Shown: positions 26,173 through 35,378 of the stretch, piece by piece
How the letters are laid out: each line of letters starts with the position of its first letter
Numbering within the stretch: the stretch's first letter is position 1
NCBI GenBank assembly: GCA_964439625.1
Contig: CAYTPI010000013.1
Span: 60,308-124,307, forward strand
Origin: CAYTPI01 sp964439625
GTDB lineage: Bacteria; Chloroflexota; Anaerolineae; Aggregatilineales; UBA3940
Reading direction: 5' to 3'
DNA length: 64,000 bases
The notes under the pieces: model-generated
Seen by the model: only the letters and a program-made list of their open reading frames with translations
Told to the model about the DNA's origin: nothing
The model's database searches: none
Program-made: the position numbers and the translations under genes

Positions 26173-27102
26173 TTGGGACAGTGGCTGGAAATTTCACTAA
26201 CTGTTACCCCGGAAGGTGCTGAAGCGGTAGCAGATGTGTTGCGGCGTTATGTGCACCAAGGTATTTCGATTGAACGTGCCTTTTCTGGTGATATTTGGCC
26301 TGAGGATGTCACCCCTTTACCTAATGAAATGTTACTAGTTCGTGCTTATATTCCAGTTGACTCACAGACAGAATCAACGCGCCGGCAGGTCGAGCAAGGT
26401 CTTTACTATCTCTCCCGCATTGATGCTTCAATTCCCGAGCCGACATTCACCACCGTCGAAGATGAAAACTGGGCCACCGCTTGGAAGGCACATTATCAGC
26501 CAGTGCGCATCGGGCAGCGGATTGTGATCAAACCCGCATGGGTAGATATTGAGCCTGTACCGGATGATGTTGTCATTGAACTGGACCCCGGTATGGCATT
26601 TGGCACAGGTACTCATCCAACCACCCAGATGTGCTTGCAAGCCTGCGAAGAACTCACACGGTCTGGGTTTGATGTGCTCGATCTTGGGTCGGGGTCTGGT
26701 ATTCTCGGTATTGCGGCGCTCAAGTTCGGCGCGGCGACATTGTATGCCTGTGATGTCGATGAGTTGGCGGTTCAAGCAACGGGAGAAAATGCGGAACGTA
26801 ATGACGTAGCAGGGCCGCATGTTAGCATCCATAAAGGATCACTTGCTGAAGTCATCCAAACTAGGCAAACCTTCGACTTGGCACTCGCCAACTTGACCGC
26901 CAAAATCATCCACAGCATTTTACCGTCGGACTTTGCCAGTGTTCTCAAGCCGAATGGGTCTTTCGTATTCTCCGGCATTATTGATGTGCAGGCTGATAAT
27001 GTCATCGCTGAACTGAAGCAGCAAGGCTTGGTGTTAACTGAGGCCCGGTATACTGGCGATTGGGTCATGCTACACATGCAGCGCCCTGTTGCTGGAGCTT
27101 AA
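26173..27102 (+). CDS. prmA: Ribosomal protein L11 methyltransferase
   Basis: A 309-residue SAM-dependent methyltransferase that trimethylates ribosomal protein L11. The N-terminal substrate-recognition part contains EDENWATAWKAHYQPVRIG and ELDPGMAFGTGTHPTTQMCL, diagnostic of PrmA. The SAM site is VLDLGSGSGILGIAALKFGA, and the catalytic-loop equivalent is LALANLTAKII. I choose the TTG at 26173, 7 nt after the dnaJ stop; the frame is open further upstream but would run into dnaJ. A dnaJ-prmA neighbourhood is common in bacteria and suggests co-expression within the heat-shock operon. Confidence 0.95.
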   Translation: MGQWLEISLTVTPEGAEAVADVLRRYVHQGISIERAFSGDIWPEDVTPLPNEMLLVRAYIPVDSQTESTRRQVEQGLYYLSRIDASIPEPTFTTVEDENWATAWKAHYQPVRIGQRIVIKPAWVDIEPVPDDVVIELDPGMAFGTGTHPTTQMCLQACEELTRSGFDVLDLGSGSGILGIAALKFGAATLYACDVDELAVQATGENAERNDVAGPHVSIHKGSLAEVIQTRQTFDLALANLTAKIIHSILPSDFASVLKPNGSFVFSGIIDVQADNVIAELKQQGLVLTEARYTGDWVMLHMQRPVAGA

Positions 27103-27106
27103 TGCC

Positions 27107-28216
27107 ATGTCCGAGCGAACACCGATGCGCCCGAATCGCTCACTACGAGAGCCTGCTGCCGACGACAAACTAGAGGCAATGCTTGCTGAATTGGCTATAT
27201 CTCCTCCAGGCCCGGTTGAATTTGTATTGGTCAGCGAGTGGGCGGCAAAGCATGTCTGGCGCATCGATGTCTCTGGTCAACCGTGGGCGTATATCCGCTA
27301 TTTGTTGGGGTCAGGCGAGCAGTTCCCCGAACGGTGGCGTCATATGCGCCTCGGGGTCGATTTACACCAAGCACATGTCGGCCCGCGCATTCTGGGTTAT
27401 TCACCTGAAAGCAATGAACTAGAGGGCCGTGCTGTGATGGTTGAGGCGTCTCTGGAGGATATCTCACGAGAGGCGTTAATTGACCGAGCTGACGAAGTGA
27501 TTGCCCTTTTTGCACGTTTGCATAGCACCATTCCTCTGCATTCGGCACTCTCTCGTGATCTGACGGATGCTGATGTCGAGGGGCTTCGACCCATGCAAAC
27601 ACTCTTCGCTGAAACCCGTGAACGCTGGTTCGAGGCCGTTGTAGAACGCTGGTTGTCGATTGGCCTCACAGAAATCAGTGAACTGTCAGAATTGGTCGGT
27701 GGCCTCTTTAATATTCTGGCAACACTCCGCAGTGAGCGTGACGCGCTGCAGATCGTCGTACCCGCACATAATGATCCTAATTTTGGTAACTTCAAGGTGA
27801 ACCGCCAGGGTGCCCTTCGCTTGATTGACTTTGAAGGCTTGGCCTTGAGTAATCCCGTCGCCGATCTGGGTATGTTCTTCGCATACTACATTGATGATGT
27901 TGACGAACGGTATCAATTATTACAAGGCTATCCACTTGCGGAGGCAGATATGATCCTGGCCCGGATGGATGTTTGGGTGCCATTGAAGTACCTAAGTATT
28001 GCTGCGCACTGGGCTGCCCGCCTAACCAGAGCAGAGAGTGAAGATGATTGGATCTTCGCTGTTGAGTCAATAGAGCAATGGCTCAACGGTGCTGCTGAGA
28101 TGTTGTTTAAAGTTGGCATCTCAGATTCCTTCTTTGACACGCTGGCACACATCACGGAGTCATTACTTGAACGCTGGCCATTTGATGCGGCTGAGTATAA
28201 CCCACCAGCGAACTGA
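27107..28216 (+). CDS. APH/choline-kinase-like phosphotransferase
   Basis: A 369-residue protein with the protein-kinase-like fold of the aminoglycoside phosphotransferase family. The catalytic loop is VPAHNDPNFGNF (Brenner-type HxDxxxxN) and the metal-binding block is LRLIDFEGLALSNPVADLG. The N-terminal nucleotide lobe is divergent. Such genes mostly phosphorylate small alcohols (choline, homoserine, sugars) or are uncharacterised; I see nothing that points to antibiotic resistance. ATG at 27107 is preferred, with GGAG ten bases upstream; the frame could open at a TTG 18 nt earlier. It starts 4 nt after prmA, so it is probably in the same transcript. Confidence 0.8.
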   Translation: MSERTPMRPNRSLREPAADDKLEAMLAELAISPPGPVEFVLVSEWAAKHVWRIDVSGQPWAYIRYLLGSGEQFPERWRHMRLGVDLHQAHVGPRILGYSPESNELEGRAVMVEASLEDISREALIDRADEVIALFARLHSTIPLHSALSRDLTDADVEGLRPMQTLFAETRERWFEAVVERWLSIGLTEISELSELVGGLFNILATLRSERDALQIVVPAHNDPNFGNFKVNRQGALRLIDFEGLALSNPVADLGMFFAYYIDDVDERYQLLQGYPLAEADMILARMDVWVPLKYLSIAAHWAARLTRAESEDDWIFAVESIEQWLNGAAEMLFKVGISDSFFDTLAHITESLLERWPFDAAEYNPPAN

Positions 28217-28227
28217 CTCGTCACTTG

Positions 28228-28255
28228 TTGGAAGCACGCTATTCTTCGTTATACT
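28228..28255 (+). promoter_or_regulatory. Candidate promoter of trpS
   Basis: TTGGAA, a 16-nt spacer, then TATACT, 44 nt before the trpS ATG. No T-box or Trp-rich leader peptide is seen. Confidence 0.35.
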
Positions 28256-28298
28256 TGCATCGTCGTATCTCCTATAAGCTGGAAAGTTCAACGAGACG

Positions 28299-29348
28299 AT
28301 GATATCTGATAAAAAGGGCCGCATCCTAACCGGTGACCGACCAACAGGCAAGCTGCACCTCGGTCATTATGTAGGGACGCTGCAAAATCGTATTCGTCTA
28401 CAAGACGAGTATGATGTATTCCTATTAGTGGCAGACTACCATTCCCTGACAACACACCCTGAGAAATCTGATGTGGAGCGCACACGTGAAAACGCGCTCA
28501 ACGTGGTGATGGATGGCTATGCCGCTGGTATCGACCCAGAGAAAGTGACGTGGTACGTCCAGTCCGATGTGCCTGAGACGGCTGAACTAACCCTACTATT
28601 TTCTATGCTGACGACTGTGCCGCGTCTGCAGCGTGTCCCAACGTTGAAAGAAGTCATGCAGGGGCTGAGTATTGAGCAACCTTCTGCTGGTTTGTTGAAT
28701 TATCCTGTGCTCCAAGCTGCTGACATTTTGATTGTCAAAGGGGAACTTGTCCCGGTTGGCAAAGACCAAGCCTCACACATTGAAGTAACTCGTGAGATTG
28801 CACGTCGTTTCAATGACCGCTTTGGTGCGGAGGTTTTCCCAGAACCTGAACCCCTGATCCGCGATGATATACCGACTCTTGTTGGCACTGATGGTAAAGC
28901 CAAAATGAGTAAAAGCCTGGGCAACGCGATCATGCTCAGTGATACGCCGGAGGATGTCACCAAAAAGGTGATGAGTATGTATACAGACCCTAATCGCATA
29001 CATAAAACAGACCCCGGTACGGTTGAGGGCAATCCTTTATTTATCTATCACGATCTTTTTAACCCAGATACAGAACAAGTTGAAGAATTTAAGGATCGGT
29101 ATCGCAAAGGTCAAATTGGTGACGTTGAGTGTAAGCGAGTACTTGCCGAAAAGCTGAATGCTTTCCTTGACCCTATGCGCGCACGTCGTCGTTTTCTCGA
29201 AGAACGCCCAGACGACCTAATCGATATTTTGCGGGAAGGGGCCAAACGTGCTCGTCCTATCGCGCAGGAAACGGTTATCCAGGCGCGTGAAGCGATGGGC
29301 CTTACTAGCTTAATCGTCGATCACGTCGCCAACCTCTACCACAAGTAA
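28299..29348 (+). CDS. trpS: Tryptophanyl-tRNA synthetase
   Basis: A 349-residue class I synthetase that charges tRNA-Trp. The ATP-binding HIGH-type motif is [14 protein letters not shown] and the KMSKS motif is [12 protein letters not shown]. The [12 protein letters not shown] start and the tryptophan-pocket segment [20 protein letters not shown] fit TrpRS rather than TyrRS. Length is normal for the bacterial enzyme. The upstream gap is only 82 nt. A terminator-like hairpin follows. A lone trpB2 lies two genes downstream, but nothing shows joint regulation. Confidence 0.95.
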   Translation: MISDKKGRILTGDRPTGKLHLGHYVGTLQNRIRLQDEYDVFLLVADYHSLTTHPEKSDVERTRENALNVVMDGYAAGIDPEKVTWYVQSDVPETAELTLLFSMLTTVPRLQRVPTLKEVMQGLSIEQPSAGLLNYPVLQAADILIVKGELVPVGKDQASHIEVTREIARRFNDRFGAEVFPEPEPLIRDDIPTLVGTDGKAKMSKSLGNAIMLSDTPEDVTKKVMSMYTDPNRIHKTDPGTVEGNPLFIYHDLFNPDTEQVEEFKDRYRKGQIGDVECKRVLAEKLNAFLDPMRARRRFLEERPDDLIDILREGAKRARPIAQETVIQAREAMGLTSLIVDHVANLYHK

Positions 29349-29355
29349 TAAATCG

Positions 29356-29387
29356 GTGGGTGCTTCACGCAGGTACCCACTTATTTT
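29356..29387 (+). terminator. Terminator after trpS
   Basis: GTGGGT pairs with ACCCAC around a 13-nt loop, followed by the T-rich TTATTTTC. Confidence 0.5.
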
Positions 29388-29406
29388 CACTCTTTGAGAA
29401 AACCCC

Positions 29407-31737
29407 TTGCAAAATAATCGAACCAGCCACCCCATTGCATTGAGTCGCCCATTTATGCTGTCCGCAGGTATGTTGATTCTTTTAGTGGGAGTCTATCTTC
29501 GCAGTGCTAATCTGATGGGGCTACCGTTGTTTATCGATGAAATTTTCCACCTAAACCGAGCACACGCCATTGCTCAGGGTACTTTGTTCGCCGGGCTTGA
29601 GCATGATAAGTGGCTTTATACCATCATGCTGGGTGGGTTGTTTCGCCCCCTCGGCCCTGAAGGGCCATTCATCGCCCGCTACCTGACGGTTCTATTTAGC
29701 GCGATAACCATCGCCACATGTGTTGCCTTAGCAACAGCTCTGCTGAACCGCTTTGCTGGGGTGCTGGCTGGGATCATTTACGCTTTTATCCCGATGGCAA
29801 TCTTCATCGAGCGGCAGGCCTTGGTCGATGGCACATTGGCGGCGTTTAGCACGCTGAGCCTGTTGGTGACAGTGTATCTGGTGCGCAAGCCGCGCGTGTG
29901 GTGGGGTGTGTTTTTGGCTTTTCTCTTGACGGCTGCCTACCTGACGAAAGGTACTGGTTTTCCTTTTTTAATCATGCCAGTTTTCGGGGTGCTGTTGTTG
30001 TCTCAGTCTCGCTCGCATGCGATCAGAAGTGGGGGCATCGTTATCGTGGCAGTCGCGCTCGCTTATGTTACTAAATCGATTATCTGGGAAATTGCCTTAC
30101 GGCAGGAAGTAGCATTTGAAGGTGTGCTTGACACACATAACGTCACTAGTGCTGCTCTGGGAGATTTGTCTCGCCTGTTGGAATTTAGTTACATAACCTC
30201 ACGGCTGGCTCCTTATGTCGATATCCTTGTTACCTACACAGGCTGGCTGTTTATTTTTCTGGCATTGAGTGCTTTCGTCTGGCTGGTTCGTCGGCAGAAA
30301 GTCGGTGCAATTCTCTTTATGCTAATTCCGTCAATTGCGCTTGGGTTGGCAACCTCTTTGGCAGATTCGCCCAGCCTTTCTAACCGGGTGGAGGTGCGCT
30401 ACCTGACCCCAACGGTTGCCCCTCTGGTGGTCTTAACGGCGCTTGCAGTCACACTAGCCATCGGTCAATTTGCACGGCGTATGCAGGGCTATCTTGCTGT
30501 TGGTGTGCTGCTTGCCTTGTTGATACCGTATCTTTCACTGAACCATGCGCTAATCGTCGATACGCTTTCAGCACCCCTGCGCCCTGAAGACCAGCAAGCT
30601 TATCGCGATGCAGCATTAGAAGCCAAGCGCCAAGTTTCCATGACAATAATGCAGCGCGAAACATTAGGGACGCCGCTTCAGGTCGTTGGGCCGTTCGACT
30701 GCTGCCAACCGTACATGGGCCCACGCTGGGCCGACTATACAACACTCACGCTTGATGACCGAACACTATCAAATCAGTTGCGGGCATGGGTATCAGCCGG
30801 TGAAACAGTCTACCTCGTTGAAAATACCGCCTTTTTTGTCCTACCAGAGCATCAATTAGGTGTCAAACTCGAGCTAATTCGAGAAGCGCCAATGCCGCTT
30901 GGTCAATTGAATCTTTATCAAGTGACGGGTGTTGGGGTCTCTGACCAGGAAGCATCAGCTTTGTATCAGTTTGTTTCGCCACAACCTGGTCAACTGCCAG
31001 AAGACGAGGCTGAACTGCTCGCCGCACTATCTCAAAGGGAAGGTTCGATTTGGATTCATCCCAGTCATTATGAAGAATTGCTTTCGAACGGAGTAGATAG
31101 GCCAACGGCAACCATCGAGCTGCCTACTTGGCCAGCCAACCGGACGGATGCACAAGCTGCCATCGATGCTCTTGAGACACAGCCCCCATTTACTCAAATA
31201 GATGTTGTTCAGGTTGACCCCGCCCTGACAGATATGGATCGTCAATTGCAACTGGCTCTTGACGAGTCCCTGTATCAACTGGATCGTCGCCAAATCGGCT
31301 TATTTCAACTGACGCGCTATTCTACTGGAGCAAATGACCTGATCGTCCAGGCCCTCGGTATAGTGTTTGAGGAAGCCATTACTCTTGAGCAGGTAGCATG
31401 GGCCCGGGAGGAAGTCGTTCTGGTCGGTTATTTGATCTGGAGTACGTCTCAGCCAATCGACGATTCGTTTGTGATTTTTGTCCATGTTCTCAACGAGGCG
31501 GGTGAATTAGTAGCCCAGCGAGATGCTGTTCCAGGTAACGGTTTATTCCCCACGACCTCTTGGAATACCGAATTTCCCATCGCTGATCGTTTTGCCATCC
31601 AACTCCCTGAGCCGCTGCCTGCCGGGGAGTATCAAATGCGGGTTGGCCTCTATGTACCGGCGTCAGGCCAGCGCCTCCGAGTGACCAAAGGTGAATATGC
31701 TGATTATGCACAAGCAGTGGTCTTGACAATCCCCTAA
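29407..31737 (+). CDS. GT39-like polytopic glycosyltransferase with extracytoplasmic C-terminal domain
   Basis: A 776-residue membrane protein of the dolichyl-phosphate-mannose mannosyltransferase (PMT/ArnT) type. About eleven to thirteen membrane helices occupy ~18-385. The first external loop carries the acidic pair in PLFIDEIFHLNRAHAIAQG, the DE position expected for the catalytic Asp, and FIERQALVDGTLAAF follows a later helix. Residues ~390-776 form a long soluble part; its last ~110 residues (WSTSQPIDDSFVIFVHVLN to the end) look like the beta-sandwich found at the end of many Chloroflexi GT39 proteins. The donor is presumably a polyprenyl-phosphate sugar. The TTG at 29407 is the most upstream start; ATGs at 29458 and 29473 are alternatives. 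Confidence 0.8.
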   Translation: MQNNRTSHPIALSRPFMLSAGMLILLVGVYLRSANLMGLPLFIDEIFHLNRAHAIAQGTLFAGLEHDKWLYTIMLGGLFRPLGPEGPFIARYLTVLFSAITIATCVALATALLNRFAGVLAGIIYAFIPMAIFIERQALVDGTLAAFSTLSLLVTVYLVRKPRVWWGVFLAFLLTAAYLTKGTGFPFLIMPVFGVLLLSQSRSHAIRSGGIVIVAVALAYVTKSIIWEIALRQEVAFEGVLDTHNVTSAALGDLSRLLEFSYITSRLAPYVDILVTYTGWLFIFLALSAFVWLVRRQKVGAILFMLIPSIALGLATSLADSPSLSNRVEVRYLTPTVAPLVVLTALAVTLAIGQFARRMQGYLAVGVLLALLIPYLSLNHALIVDTLSAPLRPEDQQAYRDAALEAKRQVSMTIMQRETLGTPLQVVGPFDCCQPYMGPRWADYTTLTLDDRTLSNQLRAWVSAGETVYLVENTAFFVLPEHQLGVKLELIREAPMPLGQLNLYQVTGVGVSDQEASALYQFVSPQPGQLPEDEAELLAALSQREGSIWIHPSHYEELLSNGVDRPTATIELPTWPANRTDAQAAIDALETQPPFTQIDVVQVDPALTDMDRQLQLALDESLYQLDRRQIGLFQLTRYSTGANDLIVQALGIVFEEAITLEQVAWAREEVVLVGYLIWSTSQPIDDSFVIFVHVLNEAGELVAQRDAVPGNGLFPTTSWNTEFPIADRFAIQLPEPLPAGEYQMRVGLYVPASGQRLRVTKGEYADYAQAVVLTIP

Positions 31738-31836
31738 ATTTGTGATGTTATGGGGACGTTGTTGATGCCGCCTAACATCGATACACGTTAAACGTCAACT
31801 TACAACCACATACTTTATATCCAATAGGAGTTTTCT

Positions 31837-33204
31837 ATGCCTGACGCAAAGACGCGCAAGTATTTGCTGGACGAATCGAAGCTACCAGAGACTTGGTACA
31901 ACATTGCTTCTGACTTGCCCGAACCACTGCCCCCGCCCTTGCACCCCGGCACCCATGAGCCCATCGGCCCGGAAGACCTTGCACCGCTTTTCCCAATGGA
32001 ACTGATTATGCAGGAAGTCAGCCAGGAGCGGGAGATAAGTATTCCTGAGCCCGTTCGTGATGCGTACCGACTGTATCGCCCGTCGCCTCTGTTTCGTGCG
32101 CGCGGTCTCGAGAAAGCACTTGATACCCCAGCACGCATTTATTACAAATACGAGGGTGTCAGCCCGGCTGGGTCACACAAACCGAACACAGCACTAGCTC
32201 AAGCCTATTACAACAAGCAAGCCGGTATCGAACGCCTTTCCACCGAAACAGGCGCGGGGCAGTGGGGCTCTGCTTTATCGATGGCCTCTGCCTTCTTCGG
32301 GCTGGAGTGTAAGGTATTCATGGTCAAGGTCAGCTATGAGCAAAAACCATATCGTCGGGCGCTGATGGAGGCTTACGGGGCATCTGTTACAGCTAGCCCA
32401 AGCACGGAAACTGATGCTGGTAAGAATATCTTAGCTGATACACCAGACTCACTGGGTTCTCTCGGCATTGCCATCAGTGAAGCGGTTGAAGTCGCCGCCA
32501 AAGACCCTAAGACAAACTATGCGCTCGGCAGCGTGTTAAATCATGTGCTGCTGCATCAAACCGTGATCGGCCTTGAGACGATCAAACAGCTTAAGATGGC
32601 AGACGATGTCCCAGATATTCTGGTTGGCTGTACTGGGGGTGGTTCAAACTTTGGAGGCTTCGCCTTTCCATTTATCGGGGCCAATCTCCGTGGCGAAAGT
32701 GGCATCCGTGTGGTGGCGGTTGAGCCTGCCGCCTGCCCAACGATGACTAAGGGCCAATACACATACGATTTCGGTGATACCGCCCACATGACGCCACTCG
32801 TCAAGATGTATACGCTTGGCAATACCTTTGTGCCGCCGGGTATTCACAGTGGCGGCTTGCGCTACCATGGCATGGCACCATTGGTTAGCCACCTGTATGA
32901 GCTGGATGCGTTTGAAGCAGTTGCGATTGAACAATTGGAGAACTTTGCTGCTGGCATTACGTTCGCCCGCTCTGAAGGCATTATCCCTGCGCCAGAGGCT
33001 AATCATGCGGTGGCTGGCGCTATCCGTGAGGCGAACTACGCTAAAGAAGCTGGTGAAGAACGGGTGATTGTCTTTAACTTATGTGGTCATGGGCACTTCG
33101 ATATGCAAGCCTACATGGACTACCATGCAGGCCTATTAAAGGATTATGAATATCCAGAAGAAGAAATAGCCATGGCTCTAGCTGGCTTGCCGTCAATTGG
33201 CTGA
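31837..33204 (+). CDS. trpB: Tryptophan synthase beta chain, TrpB2 type
   Basis: A 455-residue PLP enzyme that condenses indole with serine. The internal-aldimine Lys lies in [18 protein letters not shown], the active-site Glu in [14 protein letters not shown] and the phosphate-binding Gly loop in [12 protein letters not shown]. The extended N-terminus ([15 protein letters not shown]) and the length identify the TrpB2 subgroup, which usually works without TrpA, as a salvage enzyme for free indole. No trpA or other trp gene lies nearby, in keeping with that. ATAGGAG precedes the ATG. A good terminator follows. Confidence 0.93.
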   Translation: MPDAKTRKYLLDESKLPETWYNIASDLPEPLPPPLHPGTHEPIGPEDLAPLFPMELIMQEVSQEREISIPEPVRDAYRLYRPSPLFRARGLEKALDTPARIYYKYEGVSPAGSHKPNTALAQAYYNKQAGIERLSTETGAGQWGSALSMASAFFGLECKVFMVKVSYEQKPYRRALMEAYGASVTASPSTETDAGKNILADTPDSLGSLGIAISEAVEVAAKDPKTNYALGSVLNHVLLHQTVIGLETIKQLKMADDVPDILVGCTGGGSNFGGFAFPFIGANLRGESGIRVVAVEPAACPTMTKGQYTYDFGDTAHMTPLVKMYTLGNTFVPPGIHSGGLRYHGMAPLVSHLYELDAFEAVAIEQLENFAAGITFARSEGIIPAPEANHAVAGAIREANYAKEAGEERVIVFNLCGHGHFDMQAYMDYHAGLLKDYEYPEEEIAMALAGLPSIG

Positions 33205-33224
33205 TGAGTCTCGGCAAAACGGGG

Positions 33225-33253
33225 GATGGGAGGCTCAACGCAAGCCTCCCATC
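33225..33253. terminator. Bidirectional terminator between trpB2 and the GlcG-like gene
   Basis: GATGGGAGGCT and its exact reverse complement, separated by seven bases and followed by AAATTTT. Confidence 0.8.
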
Positions 33254-33258
33254 AAATT

Positions 33259-33678
33259 TTACTCTAAGTCGAGCGCGGCAATGCCGTGCTTGGCAAATGC
33301 AATGTCTACTTCGCTTGGCATTCCACTGACACCTACAGCGCCAATTACAATACTTTGGTAGGCAATAGGCACACCACCCCCCCAACTGACGTACTTCAGT
33401 TCGCCGAAGTTTGTCATAGGGAAATTCTCTTTGATTGACCGAGCGCCTAAGTCGGCTGTTTCGCTACCCTCACGCGCAGCGGTGTATGCTTTGTTCTGCG
33501 AGATGAGGATGGAGGGCAGTGGGCAGCCATCTGTCCTCAAAAATGCGATCAATTCACCGTGTGCGTCTACGACGGAGACGGCTAGCCCTTTACCTTCATC
33601 TTCTGCTTTCTGCCTGATAGCCTCAATAATAATCATAGCATCCTTATGGTCCAGCACAGTCGAGGTTTTCACAAGCAT
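33259..33678 (-). CDS. GlcG/HbpS family protein
   Basis: A 139-residue protein of the GlcG/HbpS (DUF336) family. Marker segments are GLAVSVVDAHGELIAFLRTD, the turn ISQNKAYTAA, and GGGVPIAYQSIVIGAVGVSG. HbpS binds haem in Streptomyces and GlcG sits in glycolate operons, but most members have no assigned function; PduO C-terminal domains share the fold. No signal peptide is seen, so it is likely cytoplasmic. It stands alone on the minus strand, sharing a terminator with trpB2. Function here is open. Confidence 0.85.
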   Translation of the reverse strand: MLVKTSTVLDHKDAMIIIEAIRQKAEDEGKGLAVSVVDAHGELIAFLRTDGCPLPSILISQNKAYTAAREGSETADLGARSIKENFPMTNFGELKYVSWGGGVPIAYQSIVIGAVGVSGMPSEVDIAFAKHGIAALDLE

Positions 33679-33854
33679 CTATCCAATCTGTTAATAAGAA
33701 GTATCGCATTCATCATAACGCAGGTGGCAAGCATCTGTGGAAGCTCACTCCGGCCTAACTGGCAAACTCGCGTCGAGAAATTGTTATGACCATGTAAAAC
33801 TTTGCCAAAATATACATATACACGGAATTAAAGGCTGTTCCTCACTAAATTACG

Positions 33855-33883
33855 TTGACAATCTATAGGCCAAACTGTACAAT
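33855..33883 (+). promoter_or_regulatory. Strong candidate promoter for the S1 gene, with a long leader
   Basis: TTGACA, exactly 17 nt, then TACAAT. This lies inside a 370-nt gene-free stretch (33679-34048). The transcript would carry a ~158-nt leader with a small stem (TAGGA/TCCTA at ~33961-33980) and GGAGG at ~34030, unusually far (~14 nt) from the ATG. The rest of the stretch shows no gene. Confidence 0.7.
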
Positions 33884-34048
33884 GACCCCGGTTTTGTGTT
33901 TTTCCTACACTTTACAAACGTTCCTCTGACGGTATCTTTTGTGAAGGATTGGTTAAACCTTAGGAGCAGTTCCGTTCCTAATGCGAGGCTGTGGGGTTAC
34001 TACCCATGGTAAAAACGTGTAGATATTTTGGAGGCTTTGTAACGTCAC

Positions 34049-35200
34049 ATGAGTTCCCCTACAACAGAAACGGAAGTACTAGACGAGGCATTTGACTTTG
34101 AAGCACTGCTTGAGCAGTCGTTCGAATCTCTCGAAGTAGTAAACCGGGGCGACGTCCTCGATGGTATTATCCTTGCAAAGGATAACATCGGCATCATTAT
34201 TGATGTTGGCTTGAAGCGTGATGCAGTGCTCAAGCATGCTGAATTCCAGGACATGGATGAAGATGACTTCCGTATTGGCGACCAGATTACCGTTATGGTA
34301 ACTGACACCGAAGATCGCGATGGTCAACTGGTTGTTTCAATCAAGCAGGCGCAAGCACAGGTTGATTGGGATAAAGCACAAGCGCATATGGAGGCAGATG
34401 AGGCATATGATGGTTATGTTCTTGCTGCAAACCGAGGTGGCCTTATTATTCCTTATGGTGAACTCCGCGGATTTGTGCCCGCATCGCACGTGGTCGCGAT
34501 GCCCCGTGGCCTAACTGACGAAGAACGGGTAGAGCATCTCTCGAAGTATGTTGGTGGTAACCTGACCGTCAAGATAATCGAGGTCAACCCGCAGCGCCGC
34601 CGCCTAGTCTTCTCTGAACGTCAGGCTCAGCGCGAGCTACGTGAGCAGATCAAGGAAGACTTACTGACGGACCTTTCGGAAGGCGACGTTATCCGGGGTA
34701 AAGTATCAAGCATTCGCGATTTCGGTGCTTTCATCGACCTCGGCGGTGCCGATGGTCTGATCCATATTTCTGAATTGGCCTGGCGCCGCATCAATAACCC
34801 TAGTGAGGTTGTGAAGATCGGTCAGGAACTGGATGTCTACATCCTTCAGCTCGACCAAGACGGTAAGCGCATTGGCCTCAGCCTGAAGCGCTTGAAAGAC
34901 AACCCGTGGGATGAAATCAGCGAAAACTACGCCGTAGGGCAAGAAATTGTTGGTCATGTGACCCGCGTCGTATCTTTTGGTGCTTTCATCGAAATCGAAG
35001 ATGGCATCGAAGCGCTGCTCCATGTCTCACAGATGAGTAGTCCGCAGCCTGAGCAGCCAGAAGAATTTGTTCTCCCTGGTGAACGAATTCGTGCTCGGAT
35101 TGTTAGTCTTGAGCCAGACCGCCAGCGTATTGGGTTAAGCTTATTGGAAGTTGCCCAACCATTCGTCGATGCTGAAGAAGCCGAACCAGTCGCGCAATAG
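34049..35200 (+). CDS. rpsA: Ribosomal protein S1-like, four S1 domains
   Basis: A 383-residue RNA-binding protein with four OB-fold S1 domains: ~31-100 (RGDVLDGIILAKDNIGIIID), ~115-185 (EAYDGYVLAANRGGLIIPYG), ~205-275 (EGDVIRGKVSSIRDFGAFID) and ~290-365 (VGQEIVGHVTRVVSFGAFIE). The four-domain form is the short S1 seen in Gram-positive bacteria and Chloroflexi rather than the six-domain proteobacterial S1. It binds mRNA and may help initiation on the many weak ribosome sites in this genome. Upstream are a strong promoter and a long leader; S1 autoregulates through its leader in E. coli, and a similar control here is only a hypothesis. A set of hairpins separates it from rpsU. Confidence 0.9.
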   Translation: MSSPTTETEVLDEAFDFEALLEQSFESLEVVNRGDVLDGIILAKDNIGIIIDVGLKRDAVLKHAEFQDMDEDDFRIGDQITVMVTDTEDRDGQLVVSIKQAQAQVDWDKAQAHMEADEAYDGYVLAANRGGLIIPYGELRGFVPASHVVAMPRGLTDEERVEHLSKYVGGNLTVKIIEVNPQRRRLVFSERQAQRELREQIKEDLLTDLSEGDVIRGKVSSIRDFGAFIDLGGADGLIHISELAWRRINNPSEVVKIGQELDVYILQLDQDGKRIGLSLKRLKDNPWDEISENYAVGQEIVGHVTRVVSFGAFIEIEDGIEALLHVSQMSSPQPEQPEEFVLPGERIRARIVSLEPDRQRIGLSLLEVAQPFVDAEEAEPVAQ

Positions 35201-35205
35201 CATTG

Positions 35206-35272
35206 CAACCGCTAAATGTGTTAGAAACACAATAGGTCTAAGTAGAAATAAGCGGTTGTGTTTTAAAAACAC
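35206..35272 (+). other. Nested inverted repeats downstream of the S1 gene
   Basis: CAACCGCT (35206-35213) pairs with AGCGGTTG (35251-35258), enclosing a small stem TGTGTT/AACACA; GTGTTTT/AAAACAC follows directly and could compete with the outer stem. This may be a 3' UTR structure or composite terminator, or part of the rpsU leader. Confidence 0.5.
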
Positions 35273-35291
35273 TTCAGAATGATATATTATT

Positions 35292-35321
35292 AACTATGCT
35301 GCGCCATGGCGCAGCATAGTT
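35292..35321. terminator. Perfect 30-nt palindrome before rpsU
   Basis: AACTATGCTGCGCCA is followed directly by its reverse complement. It is strong enough to terminate or stall transcription but lacks a T-tract; a role as leader hairpin or protein-binding site for rpsU is also possible. Confidence 0.5.
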
Positions 35322-35378
35322 GTGTTCGGCATAAATACAAATTAATGTTTTAAGCAGAGTAACAAAGGAGAAAAAATT

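Noticed and set aside
27107..28216. Antibiotic-resistance aminoglycoside phosphotransferase
   Set aside because: Only the general APH fold motifs are present; the context (prmA, trpS) is housekeeping and the family is mostly of unknown substrate.
28217..28298. T-box or Trp leader peptide before trpS
   Set aside because: The 82-nt space is too short for a T-box and contains no Trp-rich leader ORF.
31837..33204. Threonine synthase or cysteine synthase identity for the PLP enzyme
   Set aside because: The GSHKPNTA and [10 protein letters not shown] motifs and the extended N-terminus are those of TrpB2.
33679..34048. tRNA or other structured RNA gene in the long gene-free stretch
   Set aside because: No T-loop (GGTTCRA) or cloverleaf pattern; the stretch is explained by a promoter and leader.
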